DNA of 64,000 nucleotides from positions 434,001-498,000 of the forward strand of contig CM074138.1 in the NCBI GenBank assembly GCA_037178625.1. The letters are read 5' to 3'. A program made the translations under genes and the position numbers. Position 1 is the first letter of the stretch; every line of letters starts with the position of its first letter. The notes below the pieces were generated by a model that saw only the letters and a list, made by a program, of their open reading frames with translations, had not been told where the DNA came from and made no database searches. Below are positions 11,633-23,800 of this stretch, piece by piece. The stretch is from Skeletonema tropicum. Taxonomy: Eukaryota > Bacillariophyta > Thalassiosirophyceae > Thalassiosirales > Thalassiosiraceae.

Positions 11633-13549
11633 TTAGTATACACGTGCTACTGGTGGGACAGTCTTGCATTCCTCTTCATCCAACGTATAGTAATGAACAG
11701 GCCTGTAAGCAAGCTTTGTCTTACCCTCCTTTTCGTCAAAGTAAGCCAACGTATGCTTCATCCACTCATCATCCAATCTATCCGGAAAGTTCTCGTGGGC
11801 ATGTGCACCACGTGATTCCTTACGATTTTCAGCCGAATGCATCGTAGTGGCAGCACAGGGTAGCAAGTTACGAAGTTCGAGTGTTTCAACTAGGTCGGTA
11901 TTCCAAATGAGTGATTTGTCCGTTACGTGGACATCGTCAAAGTGTTGAACAACCTCATCAATATCCTTCTTTCCTTCAGCCAAAAGTTCCTCGGTACGAT
12001 ATACAGCAGCCTTATCTTGCATGACCTGTTGCATCTCTGATCGGATCACCGATGTGGGTGTTGCTCCAGTGGCATAACGCAACCTATCAAGCTCGGCAAC
12101 ACTATCCATACCAATATCATCAGGACCTGATGGTACAGCGTCTCCTGGTGAGGCAATCTCGGCAATGCGATTGGCACAGGCACGTCCAAAGACGACAATG
12201 TCAAGCAGAGAGTTGGCCCCAAGACGATTGGCCCCATGAACAGAGGCACAGGCAGCTTCTCCAGCGGCAAAGAGACCAGGAACAACCCCATCTTCCTTGA
12301 ACGATCCATCCGCATTGAATTCAGTTCGGATTACCTCACCTAGATGATTGGTAGGGATACCACCCATATTATAATGAACAGTAGGCAATACTGGGATAGG
12401 TTCCTTGGTAACATCCACTCCAGCAAAAATAGCCGCAGTCTCACTAATACCAGGCAATCGTTCTGCCAAAAGATCCGAGGGCAAATGATCCAAATGCAAA
12501 TAGATATGATCCTTCTTGGGTCCAACACCCCGTCCCTCACGAATTTCCATCGTCATGGCACGAGAAACGACATCCCTCGATGCCAAATCTTTGGCACTGG
12601 GTGCATACCGTTCCATAAATCGTTCACCCTCCGAATTACGTAATATTCCACCCTCACCACGACATCCCTCTGTAATCAAACATCCAGCACCATAAATTCC
12701 AGTGGGGTGGAACTGCACAAACTCGGCATCCTGATTGGCCAACCCTGCCCTCATGGCCATGGCATTCCCATCACCGGTACAAGTGTGAGCCGAGGTACAT
12801 GAAAAGTACGCCCTTCCATACCCCCCAGTAGCCAACACCGTATTCTTGGCCTTGATCCGATGAATCGTCCCATCCTCCATATTCAACGCCATGGCACCCA
12901 CACACTGGCCATCCGGAGTCATCAACAAATCCATCGCAAAGTATTCAATAAAGTAGGTGGTATCAAACGCCAAACTACGCCCATACAACGTGTGCAACAT
13001 GGCATGCCCCGTACGATCCGCCGCGCAAGCACATCGATGCGCCTGACCTCCCTTTCCATAATCATACGACTGCCCTCCAAACGCACGTTGGTAAATCTTT
13101 CCATCCTCCGTCCGACTAAACGGTAATCCAAACTCTTCCAACTCCAATACCGCCTCGGGAGCCTCCCGACACATGTAATGAATGGCATCCTGATCGCCCA
13201 GCCAATCACTCCCCTTGACAGTATCGTACATGTGCCATCTCCAATCGTCTGGTTCCATGTTCCCCAGGGCGGCATTGATCCCACCCTGTGCGGCAACGGT
13301 GTGAGACCGTGTGGGGAACAATTTGGACACACAGGCGGTTTTGAAGCCGGCTTCCGAGAGGCCCATTGCCGCACGGAGGCCGGAGCCGCCTGCGCCGATT
13401 ACGAGGGCGTCGTAGGTGTGATCGACTATGGTGTAGTCTCCTGTGGTGGAGGTGCTGGGAGAGGTGCTGAGGGAGCGGAGGAGATGATTGGTAGTGATGC
13501 TGGATTTGCTGGCCTTTGCAACGGCTCTTCTGGTGGCCAATGCGAACAT
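11633..13549 (-). CDS. SDHA: Succinate dehydrogenase flavoprotein subunit, mitochondrial
   Basis: Complex II flavoprotein: it oxidises succinate to fumarate and passes electrons through the iron-sulfur subunit to ubiquinone at the mitochondrial inner membrane. The 638-residue, intron-free ORF matches the family length. Residues 1-35 are basic, Ser/Thr-rich and free of acidic residues, as in a mitochondrial presequence. The FAD-binding Rossmann motif ([12 protein letters not shown]) follows at about residue 50, then the covalent FAD attachment context [13 protein letters not shown] with the His. [18 protein letters not shown], the HPTGIYG segment and the C-terminal [18 protein letters not shown] block are all canonical. 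The start at 13549 leaves room for the presequence. Neighbours are unrelated. Long ORFs on the opposite strand here are codon-bias shadows. Confidence 0.97.
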   Translation of the reverse strand: MFALATRRAVAKASKSSITTNHLLRSLSTSPSTSTTGDYTIVDHTYDALVIGAGGSGLRAAMGLSEAGFKTACVSKLFPTRSHTVAAQGGINAALGNMEPDDWRWHMYDTVKGSDWLGDQDAIHYMCREAPEAVLELEEFGLPFSRTEDGKIYQRAFGGQSYDYGKGGQAHRCACAADRTGHAMLHTLYGRSLAFDTTYFIEYFAMDLLMTPDGQCVGAMALNMEDGTIHRIKAKNTVLATGGYGRAYFSCTSAHTCTGDGNAMAMRAGLANQDAEFVQFHPTGIYGAGCLITEGCRGEGGILRNSEGERFMERYAPSAKDLASRDVVSRAMTMEIREGRGVGPKKDHIYLHLDHLPSDLLAERLPGISETAAIFAGVDVTKEPIPVLPTVHYNMGGIPTNHLGEVIRTEFNADGSFKEDGVVPGLFAAGEAACASVHGANRLGANSLLDIVVFGRACANRIAEIASPGDAVPSGPDDIGMDSVAELDRLRYATGATPTSVIRSEMQQVMQDKAAVYRTEELLAEGKKDIDEVVQHFDDVHVTDKSLIWNTDLVETLELRNLLPCAATTMHSAENRKESRGAHAHENFPDRLDDEWMKHTLAYFDEKEGKTKLAYRPVHYYTLDEEECKTVPPVARVY

Positions 13550-14679
13550 CTTTTTGGATATTATTGTGATTTTTAAAAACTAAGAGAACTTTGTTGTAAT
13601 TGTAATAATGGATCTCCCTGTTGCTCCACGTTATATTATCTCTCTCTGTCGTCTATTCGAGGTGCGCTGCTATTGATTCTCTGTCTTTGTTCCCAACGAT
13701 TACTACTTATTTCATCCGGAAGAACCCAACCATCAAATAAACCAAAAGGAAAAAGGCTTCTTCGCCGATGATGCGTTTGGTTTGTTTTTGTCCGTATCTC
13801 TCAAGATATTTTTTTGTGGGCAAGATATTCTGTTTCGCGGGCCAAACCCCTGATTCCCCCGGATATTATCACCCTCCCCTTCGCTTCAAAATTCAAAATT
13901 CTAAATCAATGTAAGTTGTCGACTCTACTACTCCTACATCATTATCATACTCCCTACCATACAAGCTGTTCCATGACGACAGCGGCAGCCGGCAGAGGCC
14001 CGCGCTCTCTAGAATAATGAGTAGTGACTGCGAAAAAGGTCCTCACGGAAATCGCAAGCACCATTCGGTTATGATGCCGTCGCCACCGATATGAGATGTG
14101 GACGCCACATATGATGTAATAATTACTTATTTGATTGCAAGTAGGCATAGGATTTATTCGCTTTATTGTGGACGGAAAAACTTCTTAGTTCTTGCATGAA
14201 GGGTTAGCATAGAGTCAGAATTTTGTCTCTCTCGGCCTACAAGCTACATGTACACATATGTTGGTTGACAGCCGTCGTAGTAATGGCTACTTTTCCATGG
14301 AAAAGAACGTCAATTCAAAGCTATGCTAAGCCTTCCTCTATGCAGTAATATGAGCACATTATCTGCAATCTACCGCGGTTATATGAAACAGATTGAGAGG
14401 GAAAGAAATTGGCCAGAATGTCTGCTGTGCTTCTGGTTGCATGTCTTTGCATGTCTACAACTCAGCAAACTCAGTGTTGATTAGGCGAGTGGTAATGTAA
14501 CCCAGGCCCAAGAATTATCGTGTATTAATGTATTGTGAAGAAAAGTAACCAGAGGTATTTGTGAACGAGGCGAAGAGAGATGAGTGCAAGGTCGACGAAT
14601 TCTGAAAAGGCGGGATGCTGCCACATACACTTGTGAGAGAAAACTCCAACAGGTGGCTGGAGTAACGATGTACTATGGG

Positions 14680-14803
14680 TTGGATGATAATGGATGGATG
14701 GATGATGGATGTGCTCGTCAATGATGGATGAATTGGTTGGGTTTGATGGATGGATTGGATTGACAGGCTCATCGCGTCGGTCATGCATGGATGGTGGATG
14801 ACG
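14680..14803. repeat. GGAT/GATG simple repeat
   Basis: Imperfect tandem GGAT and GATG units, interrupted by unrelated bases, run for about 120 bp. This is a degenerate microsatellite and not coding. Confidence 0.8.
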
Positions 14804-15712
14804 TGTCGAAGTGAAGAAGGCTTATGCAAGTTTCCAAACCCAAACGCTGAAGTAGATACTCTGTATATCTGATGAAGAAGTGGTTTGAGATGTCTTGACA
14901 CACCGTAAAGAAAGTGGTTCGAGATGACTTGATACGACGAGGAAGTAAGTCGGTGATATCAAACATCAGAGGCGGATTCTAACATAGCCTCAAGGAGGCG
15001 ATTGAATTTATTTAGTGTCTGTTGTTGGTTTCCACTTCCGAGAGAGAAAATGTACTCATCCTCCAACGCCACGGATATGATGGATGTGGGCCATTGATCC
15101 CCGAAGGGAAAAGGTTAGACTTATATGGTTTAGCGGTACCACCAAGGTACCTGCCTGGGAACTTTGCCCGGTCTTTGCCCGTGGCTCTGAACAGATGCCC
15201 TTTGCCTCCAGACGCCATCGTCTCTTGGAGCACCAGCCCGACGCTGGATTGAGAGTGAGGCGAAAGAACATGCCGATCAGCCTGGTTACTGATATCTTCT
15301 TTCCTCCAGATAAACTACATCTCCCCCGATCTCTCCAACCCGCAGTCCGCAACCCGCTCGTACTTACTAAGTGAATGTTGAGATAGAAAGAGAATTGGTG
15401 TTAGTGAAACATTCATCGCAAAGTGAACCGAAAAAGAAGCACACATCATGCATACAAGGAAACGTACCACCCCCAATTCGAACCGCCGACACATCGCTGA
15501 TAAGAACAAGTAATTTGAGAGGAAATGAAAAAAGCAATGTTAGTGTGTGAGAACCCTCGATAGAGTTGATCAGGCACCACCGGAGGAGACGAACAAAACA
15601 AAAATCATAGCCCACAACTGCATCCCGCCCATTCTCACTGACTCAAATCCATCCGAAGCCAATAACCCGATCATCCTATGCTCACAACGTACGACCCGCC
15701 CTTCAGATCTGT

Positions 15713-15760
15713 TGAATATATAAGGACAGGTGCAAATAAAATTAACCCTAGGTTAATTTT
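15713..15760 (+). promoter_or_regulatory. TATA-like site and 10-bp palindrome upstream of 15856 gene
   Basis: A TATATAA sequence near 15716-15722 lies about 140 bp before the ATG. It is followed by an inverted repeat with perfect 10-bp arms (15738-15747 and 15751-15760) and a three-base centre. Position suggests a core promoter or an element end; there is no direct proof. Confidence 0.35.
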
Positions 15761-15855
15761 TCGAAAATCATTCGAGAGAAAGATTTGCGAGGCCTCTTGA
15801 AGAGTCCTCTTGTAAATTTTAAAAGAAGGAAGACACAATAAACTGTCTCAACATC

Positions 15856-17122
15856 ATGTCAATTCGCTACTCACTGACGATGGCATCGTCGGGTTCGAAT
15901 GCTCCACCACCTGCTGGTTCGAAGCAGACACGGCCAGATTGGCCCCTTTCTGAATGCAAGAGGAGGGCAGACGGCTGTTATATTCGTGGAAAAGGGAATG
16001 AGAAGGCGACTTTGACCCGTGACGAGCTCCAAGCAAGCGTTGTTTCGTATTTACTCAATCTAGCTGAAGCACAATGCTGCATCACTTCGCAGGGCAAAGC
16101 TACAACTTGTAAATGTCTCCGTTTCCTTTCTGATAAGCAAAAGGTGACCTCGTATATTGCTGACAAGATGATTCGTCAATTCGATATGGATGCTACCGAG
16201 AGGAAAGAGGCGCTAGCCGGCGATTGCCGATTCGCAAAGCGTTGTTCCAGTTCCAACCCACAGCATGCTCCCAGGACGATGGGTCCTGAGCGAAATTATT
16301 GTTTACCATTCATCTGCGCAGATGACAGTTTTACTGATGAGGAGAGGGAAGACGTCCGTGAGGCAAACCATCATGGGATTTGCGAGGCTGCTTGGTCCAC
16401 CATCAACAACTTGAAGAAAAGTGCCCTTGCGACTATTAAGTCAATTGTCGAGGGCAGGAGTACTGCTCAGCACGGGCTAACTGGTAAACAAAATGCCGAG
16501 ACGATTGCGATTCTCGAAGCGAGACAAAGTGCAAAGGAATACGTGCAGAAGGTCAAGGAAGAGAACGCATACGAGCACGCAATGCGTTTCGTAAGAGATC
16601 AAGCTGGTAATACGTCAACAAGAGAAGACAGAGGAAGGGTCTTTCTGCCTCCCTGCTTTTCAAAGCGAAATTGTTACATGCGATGGTGTGCTGCCCGCGG
16701 TTACAAAAATGATTTCGATTGCAAAGGCAAGAGCAAGTACAATCGGGTGGGTGATTGGAAACTTGAGAAAGGTTTCTACAAGACTCAGGCTGAGGCAGAT
16801 GCTACTAATGATGGAGAAGTCGCGAAGCCAATCATCTCATGGAGATCGTTCAACCGCATGTGGACGAAAGAATTCCCTGAGCTGCACGTGGCTCAGAGTG
16901 GAGAAGACACTTGCACGGATTGCTGGCTTCTGCGATTGAAGTTGCAGACTCTTTCCAAGGAAGCAAGAGCAAGTCCTGAGAGATATCGATGAAGGCGGTG
17001 CAGACGATGGTACGTCTCCAGAGAAGCTCTTAGAGGTTGCCACGGAGCAACAAGCGGCAATCGACGAGTGCAAGAAGCATTGCGAAATGCACGGAACGCA
17101 GCGAGCGTTGTACAACAAGTAG
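15856..17122 (+). pseudogene. Mobile-element-like Cys-rich protein, frameshifted and truncated
   Basis: A 378-codon frame (15856-16992) followed by a clear continuation in the next frame (about 16952-17122, stop at 17120). The continuation reads as acidic, then a helix with CKKHCEMH, and is not random. A one-base change near 16950-16980 would join them. The first part has Cys/His-rich segments (CKCLRF, FLPPCFSKRNCYMRW) and then SWRSFNRMWTKEFPEL and a DTCTDC pair. That layout resembles the front half of transposase-like proteins seen in algae and invertebrates, but I cannot name the family. No DDE-type catalytic half follows; the frame ends about 70 bp before the SNF2 gene. No terminal repeats were found. 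A second ATG at 15880 could be the real start. Confidence 0.5.
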
Positions 17123-17193
17123 GCGGAAACACTTGCACTTGTTACTCGTTTTTTGATTATAATATAATTTCAATTCTATGCATTTTTTTGTAT

Positions 17194-20068
17194 CTACGCA
17201 TTCATAGCCCCCAGCATGTCACCCTTGACACCTTCAATCACATCATACATCTTTCCCTCAGTGGGGATGGCATCCTCTCCTTCGGAAAAAAGTTTCTGTC
17301 GGTTCATGATATATTCAAATTCTTCATCATCGATACGGATACTCTCGACATCTGTACCCTTTGATTGCAAATCCTTTACATCAGATTCCAACAGCTCATT
17401 CAAAGCCTCCGTCTTGAACTCACCCTTGGATCGACTACCGGCCTTTCGGAAATCACCTCCAACAATGGCCATACGTTCCAACTTCTTCTTTGAGATTTGC
17501 TTCTCCATCATATCAATATCCACAGAGTTGACAGTCAAAAGACGGTACACAGCCACGGGACGATTCTGCCCGATACGATGGCACCTATCCATAGCCTGAC
17601 TATCTTGATGAGGATTCCAATCGGAATCAAAAATGATGCACGTGTCCGCAGTGGCAAGGTTGATTCCCAATCCTCCAGCACGAGTACTCAGCAAGAAGAC
17701 AAAGTGACGATCATCTCCGTCATTACGAGTTCCGCCTACCCCTCCAGTCTTTTCGGCATTGAACACATCCATTTGGCGTTGACGCTCATCGATTTTGGTG
17801 GTTCCATCAATACGGCAGTATCTCCATTGACGGTAAAGCAGGTAATCTTCAATCACGTTGAGAAGTGAAGTCATTTGACTGAAAATGAGGACTTGATGCT
17901 TGTCCCTAAACAATCGTTCCAACATGCGATCCAACAAAGCAAATTTGCCACTCGCCCGAACAAGCAATTGCGGATGAGCAGTTCCCATATGAGCACCGGT
18001 GGCTGGATCAATTGGCTCACCAAACATGAAAGGGTGGTTGCAATTCTTACGATGATTCATCTGCTTGTTTGTTTGACTCAAAGTACGTGCTGCCTCAATG
18101 CCCTGATTCAAAAGAACATCCCTCAAAATGCCCTGGTCAATCATCTTGGAATATCCATCTTGAAGCTTGGACATACCTGCATACACGACGACCTCCTTCT
18201 TTGGGGGCATGTCAGTCAACACATCCTTCTTGATACGTCTCAACAAGAATGGCCTCAAAATTTCATGCAACTTGGTCACAGTTTGATTCTTTCGTTCCTC
18301 CATCAAAATATCCTCGGCAGTTGATGCTCCATGGGTCTTTTCACCAATGTTTTTGAATCCAAACCATGATTGGAAAATGCTCAAATCGTCAAAGATGGAT
18401 GGGTTGACGAAGTTTAACAAACTCCACAGTTCATCTAGATTATTCTAGACAAAACAGCAAACACAAACACAATAAGAGACGACGTGAGACGATGCGAATA
18501 AGATAGTCAACGGTAGCCAATAAATACACACTTCTTCTCTTACCTGAATGGGTGTACCAGAAAGCAGCAAACGGTTGGCAGCACGGATACGCTTCAGACT
18601 AGAAATCAACGTACAACGATGATTCTTCAGACGTTGCCCCTCATCCACAACAAGGAAGGTAAATTCCCCAATCTTATTCAATCGCTTTTCATCACGAATC
18701 GCCACTTCATAACTAGTCACAATAATGGGATAATCGGGATTCTTACGTTTGCTCTTGTTCAACGGTCCCTCCAACATGGCATCCCGATCTTGGGCTGAGC
18801 CATGAAAGCGAATGACTGGGACGGATGGAAGCCATTTTTGGAATTCACGAGTCCAATTGGGTAATGTTGCGAGAGGGGCAACTACAATGAAGGGTCCGGA
18901 GACGTTTCGTGTGCGTAGGTGGGCAATGAGTGCGATGACTTGGATAGTTTTTCTGGAGAGATGGGAGAAGCATGTGTGAAATGTTAGTGGCGTCGTCGTT
19001 ACACTCTCGATGAGATGTGTGTATCATCATCATCAACATCACCTCCAATGGATTCAAACCAAATATAACATCATCTAGAAAGCAAGTAGATACAACATAT
19101 GAACAATCCTGATGATATGAAACTCACCCCAATCCCATCTCATCGGCCAAAATACCACTAACCCCATTCTCATACAAACTAACTAACCACCTAACCCCCT
19201 CCAACTGATAATCCTTCAACGTACACCCATTCGCCAAATTCTTCGGCTGAATAAAAATCGGTTTCATCGCCGCAGCAGCCTTCGATTTCGAATATGTCTC
19301 CTGAGCCTTCCCCAATGCCATTTCACCCTCGGTCGGCTCTCCGTTATTCTTCTTTCGTTTCTTCTTTTATTGCCACCATCCTGCTTACTATTGGACTTTT
19401 TATTCTTCTTTTCCGCCTTGACTGCCGCTGCTTGAGCTTCTGCCTGCATCCCCTCTTGTAATTCTTGAATGTCATTGGAGATAAAGTCGGAATATTCTTT
19501 GGCACGGTTGAGTAGAAAATCGAGTTGTGAGTTGCGATGGTGCGTGTGATGTTGGTGCTGTGATTGATCCCCATCCTCTTTTTTCTCTTCGGCTCCTCCT
19601 CCTCCTCCTGTAGCGGCAGCACTGGCGGCAGCTGCTGCTGCTGCTGCAGGCTTTTCAGGAGATTTTTTACGCTCTTCTTCACTCTCGGCCTCACTGTCAT
19701 CTACGCCTACTTCCCCCTTGGCAATGGCGCTTTGCAATAATTTGGGTGCCGCCGCCGTGTCATGTGGTTGTTGTTCCGTCGTATGATCCTGAGTAGCCTC
19801 CGACGTTTCAATGGATGTGAACTAAATTATCTTCTTCGTCGAATTCATCCGGCTCTTCTTCTTGGTCGGCTACTGAATTTTCTTCGGATTTCAATGGTGC
19901 ATCAGTATTAGCGGTGGCGGCATTGGACGGAGGAGGAGCAATGCCGTCGGCGATGGCAGGTGTCTCTTCTGTTTTGATTGATGATGATGGCGGGGCGGCT
20001 AATGACGCAGCCGTCTCGGTATTACCGGCTGAGACGGTGGTGTCTGGAGGCGCTGTTGAATTGTCCAT
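17194..20068 (-). CDS. SNF2-family chromatin remodeller, DDM1/LSH (HELLS) type
   Basis: An ATP-driven nucleosome remodeller of the class that keeps DNA methylation and silencing on repeats. Exons on the minus strand are 20068-19129, 18952-18544 and 18444-17194, with GT-AG introns of 176 and 99 bp; the product is about 865 residues. The N-terminus is acidic and Ala-rich, then [15 protein letters not shown], typical of this class. The helicase core begins at [23 protein letters not shown] is split by intron 1; motif II is [19 protein letters not shown] ends exon 2. Exon 3 has [11 protein letters not shown], motif [11 protein letters not shown] and motif [10 protein letters not shown]. The tail [14 protein letters not shown] also fits DDM1/LSH. 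Exon 1 needs two compensating single-base shifts, near 19810-19830 and 19367-19380. They lie in low-complexity DNA and are probably assembly errors. Confidence 0.9.
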
Positions 20069-20883
20069 TTATTTGTTGGTGCTAATATTCACATGTGTCG
20101 AAGTGGGTCTATGTACCTCGAGAGTAGTGGTAGTGGCTCCGTGAGTGGAAAAGTCAAAAGTTCATGGCGGTGAATGAGGTGAGGTGGTGGTGGCTGTTTG
20201 TACATGGGCCCGTGCATGGGCATGCTCCTGTGAACTTCTGACTTCGTGACCGGCATCGCATCGGCGATCGAATGACGGACCCGACCGATGGATTTGGTCT
20301 TGACTGAACTTCCATCTTGCGCTGCTTATAGCTGTATGCATGCAATCTGCATCGCATTGGTTGGTACAGGACTGAGAAAGGATGCAAGTCAAGTGAGCGA
20401 AGAAAATGCAATGGAGGAGTAAGTAATTAGCAAGCGCGAGGCTACTTATGATAGATCTCAGGAATGGACATCTCGATGATGCAGAGAAAGCTGCAAAGCA
20501 AGATTTTCATGAATTGTATTTAAGTATGTATGTCATAAATTTGGGGTGCGATCTGGGAAATAATAGCTACTGCAGCACATGTTCGTTATCACTTAGCGTA
20601 GATAATGTCGCCTCTTGAGGGCCCACCAGACGTACTTTAAAATTTCTGTTACATATATGTATGTCATAAATTTAATGGTAGAGCAGCTCTTCTTCTTTTG
20701 CTTGTCAAAGTGATCAACCTTTTCTACAACACATGAAACCAAACTCAAGCTCTAGTCACTGATTGATGAGCTGTGAGAGATTCGTATGATAACAAGTCGT
20801 ACATAGCTGCTTGTGCTGCCTTGCCTGCTCTGATTGTTCATTCCACACTAAGTTATGTAATACTGAATAAACTGACGCTCTCT
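20069..20883. other. Intergenic, holds one copy of a short dispersed repeat
   Basis: About 0.8 kb between the SNF2 5' end and the 3' end of the Gln-rich gene. Apart from the repeat copy at 20525-20673 I see no gene. Short ORFs at 20154-20411 are not convincing. Confidence 0.55.
20525..20673 (+). mobile_element. Short interspersed element, copy A, flanked by 18-bp direct repeats
   Basis: Identical 18-bp sequences (TATGTATGTCATAAATTT) sit at 20525-20542 and 20656-20673 and enclose a 113-bp segment. That segment shares its beginning (GTGCGATCTG), its middle (CACATGTT, then GAGGGC) and its end (CAGACGT, then CTTTAAAATTTCTGTTA) with a segment at 49361-49496, and its end alone with 58934-58970. 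Flanking repeats of this length fit target-site duplication by a LINE-mobilised short retroelement. No tRNA-like head is evident. Confidence 0.55.
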
Positions 20884-23800
20884 CTAGTTCACAAGGGGAG
20901 GAATCGAGGATGCATGATTGGACTTTTCATTGTTCGCTTTCTCACTAGATGATGAACCTGCAGGAATTCGATAGATAAAAGGATTCTCATCCCCAAACGA
21001 ATATTTGCAGGGCGTCGGAATCACAGATTTCTTTCGAAACACTTCAAAGGTAAATGGACGAATACTTGATGTGGCCTTGAGGTAAAACCAATCGTACAAG
21101 CCAGAGATTTCAGAGCCATTTGTGAAGGGCTTGCACATGACATCACCTATGCATATGCCATGCCTTTCGGCCAACGATCCACGATCAACGCATGATATGT
21201 ATGTAGTGTCGTTCATTTTCTTAATTCTCACTCCAAGCTTTCCTGGCTCGTGCACTACGAAGCGGTGGAGTGTTGAATCATTTCTCGGTTTTGGACAGGA
21301 ACGCAGGACGTGAAAAATCATTGGATGGGGGCTCCTAATAGCATCAATGAAGTATTCCCTCATCGCGACAGAGGGCACGCCGGGCACATACAACTCATCA
21401 CCTTCTCGAATTCCGAGCAGAGCAGCCAGAGAATTCTCTTCAATCTGTACAAGAGTGATTTTCCCGTCCACTGGACCTCGTATGCTACATCCGATCTTCT
21501 CAATATCTCCACTAATATAGAATCGATGCTGGGCATAAGATTCAGGTGGTTTAAATTCGGGTGATACAAACAGAGTTGGTATCTGTGTGTCGTCTCGGTT
21601 TGATTGATTAGCAACAGATGGAAGCGGTTCATCAGCTGCTCTTACCGTAATTTGAGTTGATTTATGTGTATCGTCTCGGTTTGATTGATTAGAAACAGAT
21701 GGGAGTGGTTTATTCTTCTCGGCCATCTTATCAACTCTCTTGATCATCTCAACTCTCTTCTCGGCCCCCTTCTCGGATCTTATCTTTGATTTCTGAACAA
21801 GCTCTTCCAAAACACTCTTCTCGGCCCTCTTCTGGGCCCTCTTCTCGGCTCTAATCTTTGCAAGCTGTTCCAATTTGAAACAAGAAGCACAATTGCCATT
21901 GCCACTGTCAACGCAGTCGGAGCAATATGCAGAAGAATTGCACTTACTGCAAGTTGCAAAACAATCAGCACAAATCGGTTTGATGCATTTCAAGCATTTA
22001 GAGTGGCACTTAAAACAAATGCCATCGTCTTCACAAACACTGCATGTGGTGGCACTCCTGGTGCTTGTTGCTGCTCCTCGTGCACCACCACTAACGTTCT
22101 TTTCCGACGTTAGATGTGATGTGCTCAAGCACAAGGGACAACACTTCTGCCTCTTCTTGGGCCGAGGAGATTGCTCCTCAGTCTCATCGTGGCTACGCTT
22201 TCCTGTAGTCGCCACAGCTGCGTCCTCATCCATATTTCCTTTCGACTCCTCGACTTGTTGCCTCAATATGCCAATCAACTGTTTGGTTGACAACTTTTCC
22301 GCACCCTTGACGCCAACTTGATTCCCTAATGCCCTATGAACTCGCATCTCCTTCAATCTTGAATTAGTCCTTTCGGTCAATATGAGTAATCGATGACGGA
22401 TAGCTTCCAACTCAGTGATTGATTTGGCGGAATCAATTTGATACTCTGAAAATCTCTCCAAATTTGGTAGAGAGTTGCTTTGAGGCGGTTTGTCGCTGTT
22501 ACTTCCATTTGCGGTCGCAGTGTTAGTGGACATTGGGTGAGCAGGTGGAGTGGTACGATTATTGCTTGGCGCTCCTACATTCTTGTGTTCGTTTTGTTCA
22601 TTGGTGGCAGTTCGAGGAGCAACCCGATGTAACTGTGGCTGTCGTGGCTGCTGCTGCTGCTGCTGTCGTTGCTGCTGCTGTTGTAAAATTGGAGCAGGCG
22701 GGTTGGTGCGACTGTTGCTTGGTGCTACTCCTTTTTCATGCTGGTTTTGTTCACTAGTGGCATTTCGAGGAGCAACTTGATGTAACAGCTGTCGTCGCTG
22801 TTGCTGCTGCATCAACTGTTGTTGTAGCTGTTGCTGCTGCTGTAGTTGTAATAGTTGCTGCTGATGAAGATGCTGTTGAACGTCCTGGATGATAGGTGCC
22901 GCTAGACGGGCAACGCGTGCTGCTTGGTTCCATTGCTTCAGCTTTTGTTGTTGTTTTTGATACATTTCCTGAAATTCCTCGGTACTTGTATGAGTGTACA
23001 AGTACTGGATACCAGTTTCATCCACAAAAGTTTGGGGTTTCATGGGCATAACCCATGATCCACTCTTTTCATCCCATTCCTTTCCCTCATAAAGCTGCTG
23101 CAAATTAGTCTTCGTACTGTTCTCCGCAGTTTGTTTGGCTCTATTAGAGGTAGACACGTGAATGATTGGTGCAGCTGCAGCTGCTGCAACATTATCTCGT
23201 TCTTTCCCTTCATTAGCTTCAGCAACAGTGGTCATCTCTTTGGGTACTTCCTGCTCCTGAGCTAATGCTGCCGACTGTGCCACTGCTGCCAACTGTGCTG
23301 CCTTTTTGGCACTTTCTTTCGCAGCTGATGAGACCCATCCTCCACTCTTATTATCCCATTCTTTTCCTTCATACAGCTGCTGCAACTTTGGTTCCGTGAT
23401 GTTCTCCGCAGTTTGTTTGGCTTTATTAGAGGTAGACACGTGAACGATGGGTGCAGCCGCAGCTGTTGCAACATTATTTCGTCCGTTCTCTGCATTATTA
23501 GGTTGCTCCTGAGCTGATGCTGCCGACTGTACTGGTTCTTTGGCAGTTTCTTTCGCAGCAGCTGATGAGACCCAAGCTCCATTCTTTTTATCCCACTCCT
23601 TTCCCTTATACAGCTGTTGCAAATTAGTCACCGGTTCTTCGTCACTGGAGTCATCAATTACGATCACCTCAGTCTTCTCAGTATTATTCAAACCATCATC
23701 ATTAGTTTTCTCCTGCACTACCTGCTGCTGCTGCTGCTGCTGATGCAATTCTATCACCGAATTAATAAATGCCCGTTCCGCTTCTCCTCCACCATTCTTC

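Larger units (their letters stand above)
13550..15855. other. Intergenic region, AT-rich and partly repetitive
   Basis: About 2.3 kb between the SDHA 5' end and the mobile-element-like gene. It contains the SDHA 5' region, a GGAT-type satellite at 14680-14803, and overlapping short ORFs on both strands at 15012-15374 with no recognisable product. I see no tRNA or other RNA gene. The last 150 bp contain a TATA-like site and a palindrome, listed separately. Confidence 0.55.

Noticed and set aside
13178..13576. 132-codon open frame antisense to the SDHA N-terminus
   Set aside because: Gly/Ala-rich shadow of a highly conserved gene with no independent support.
15440..15500. tRNA gene suggested by a GGTTCGAATT-like T-loop on the minus strand
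   Set aside because: The T-stem arms do not pair and no acceptor or anticodon stem is present.
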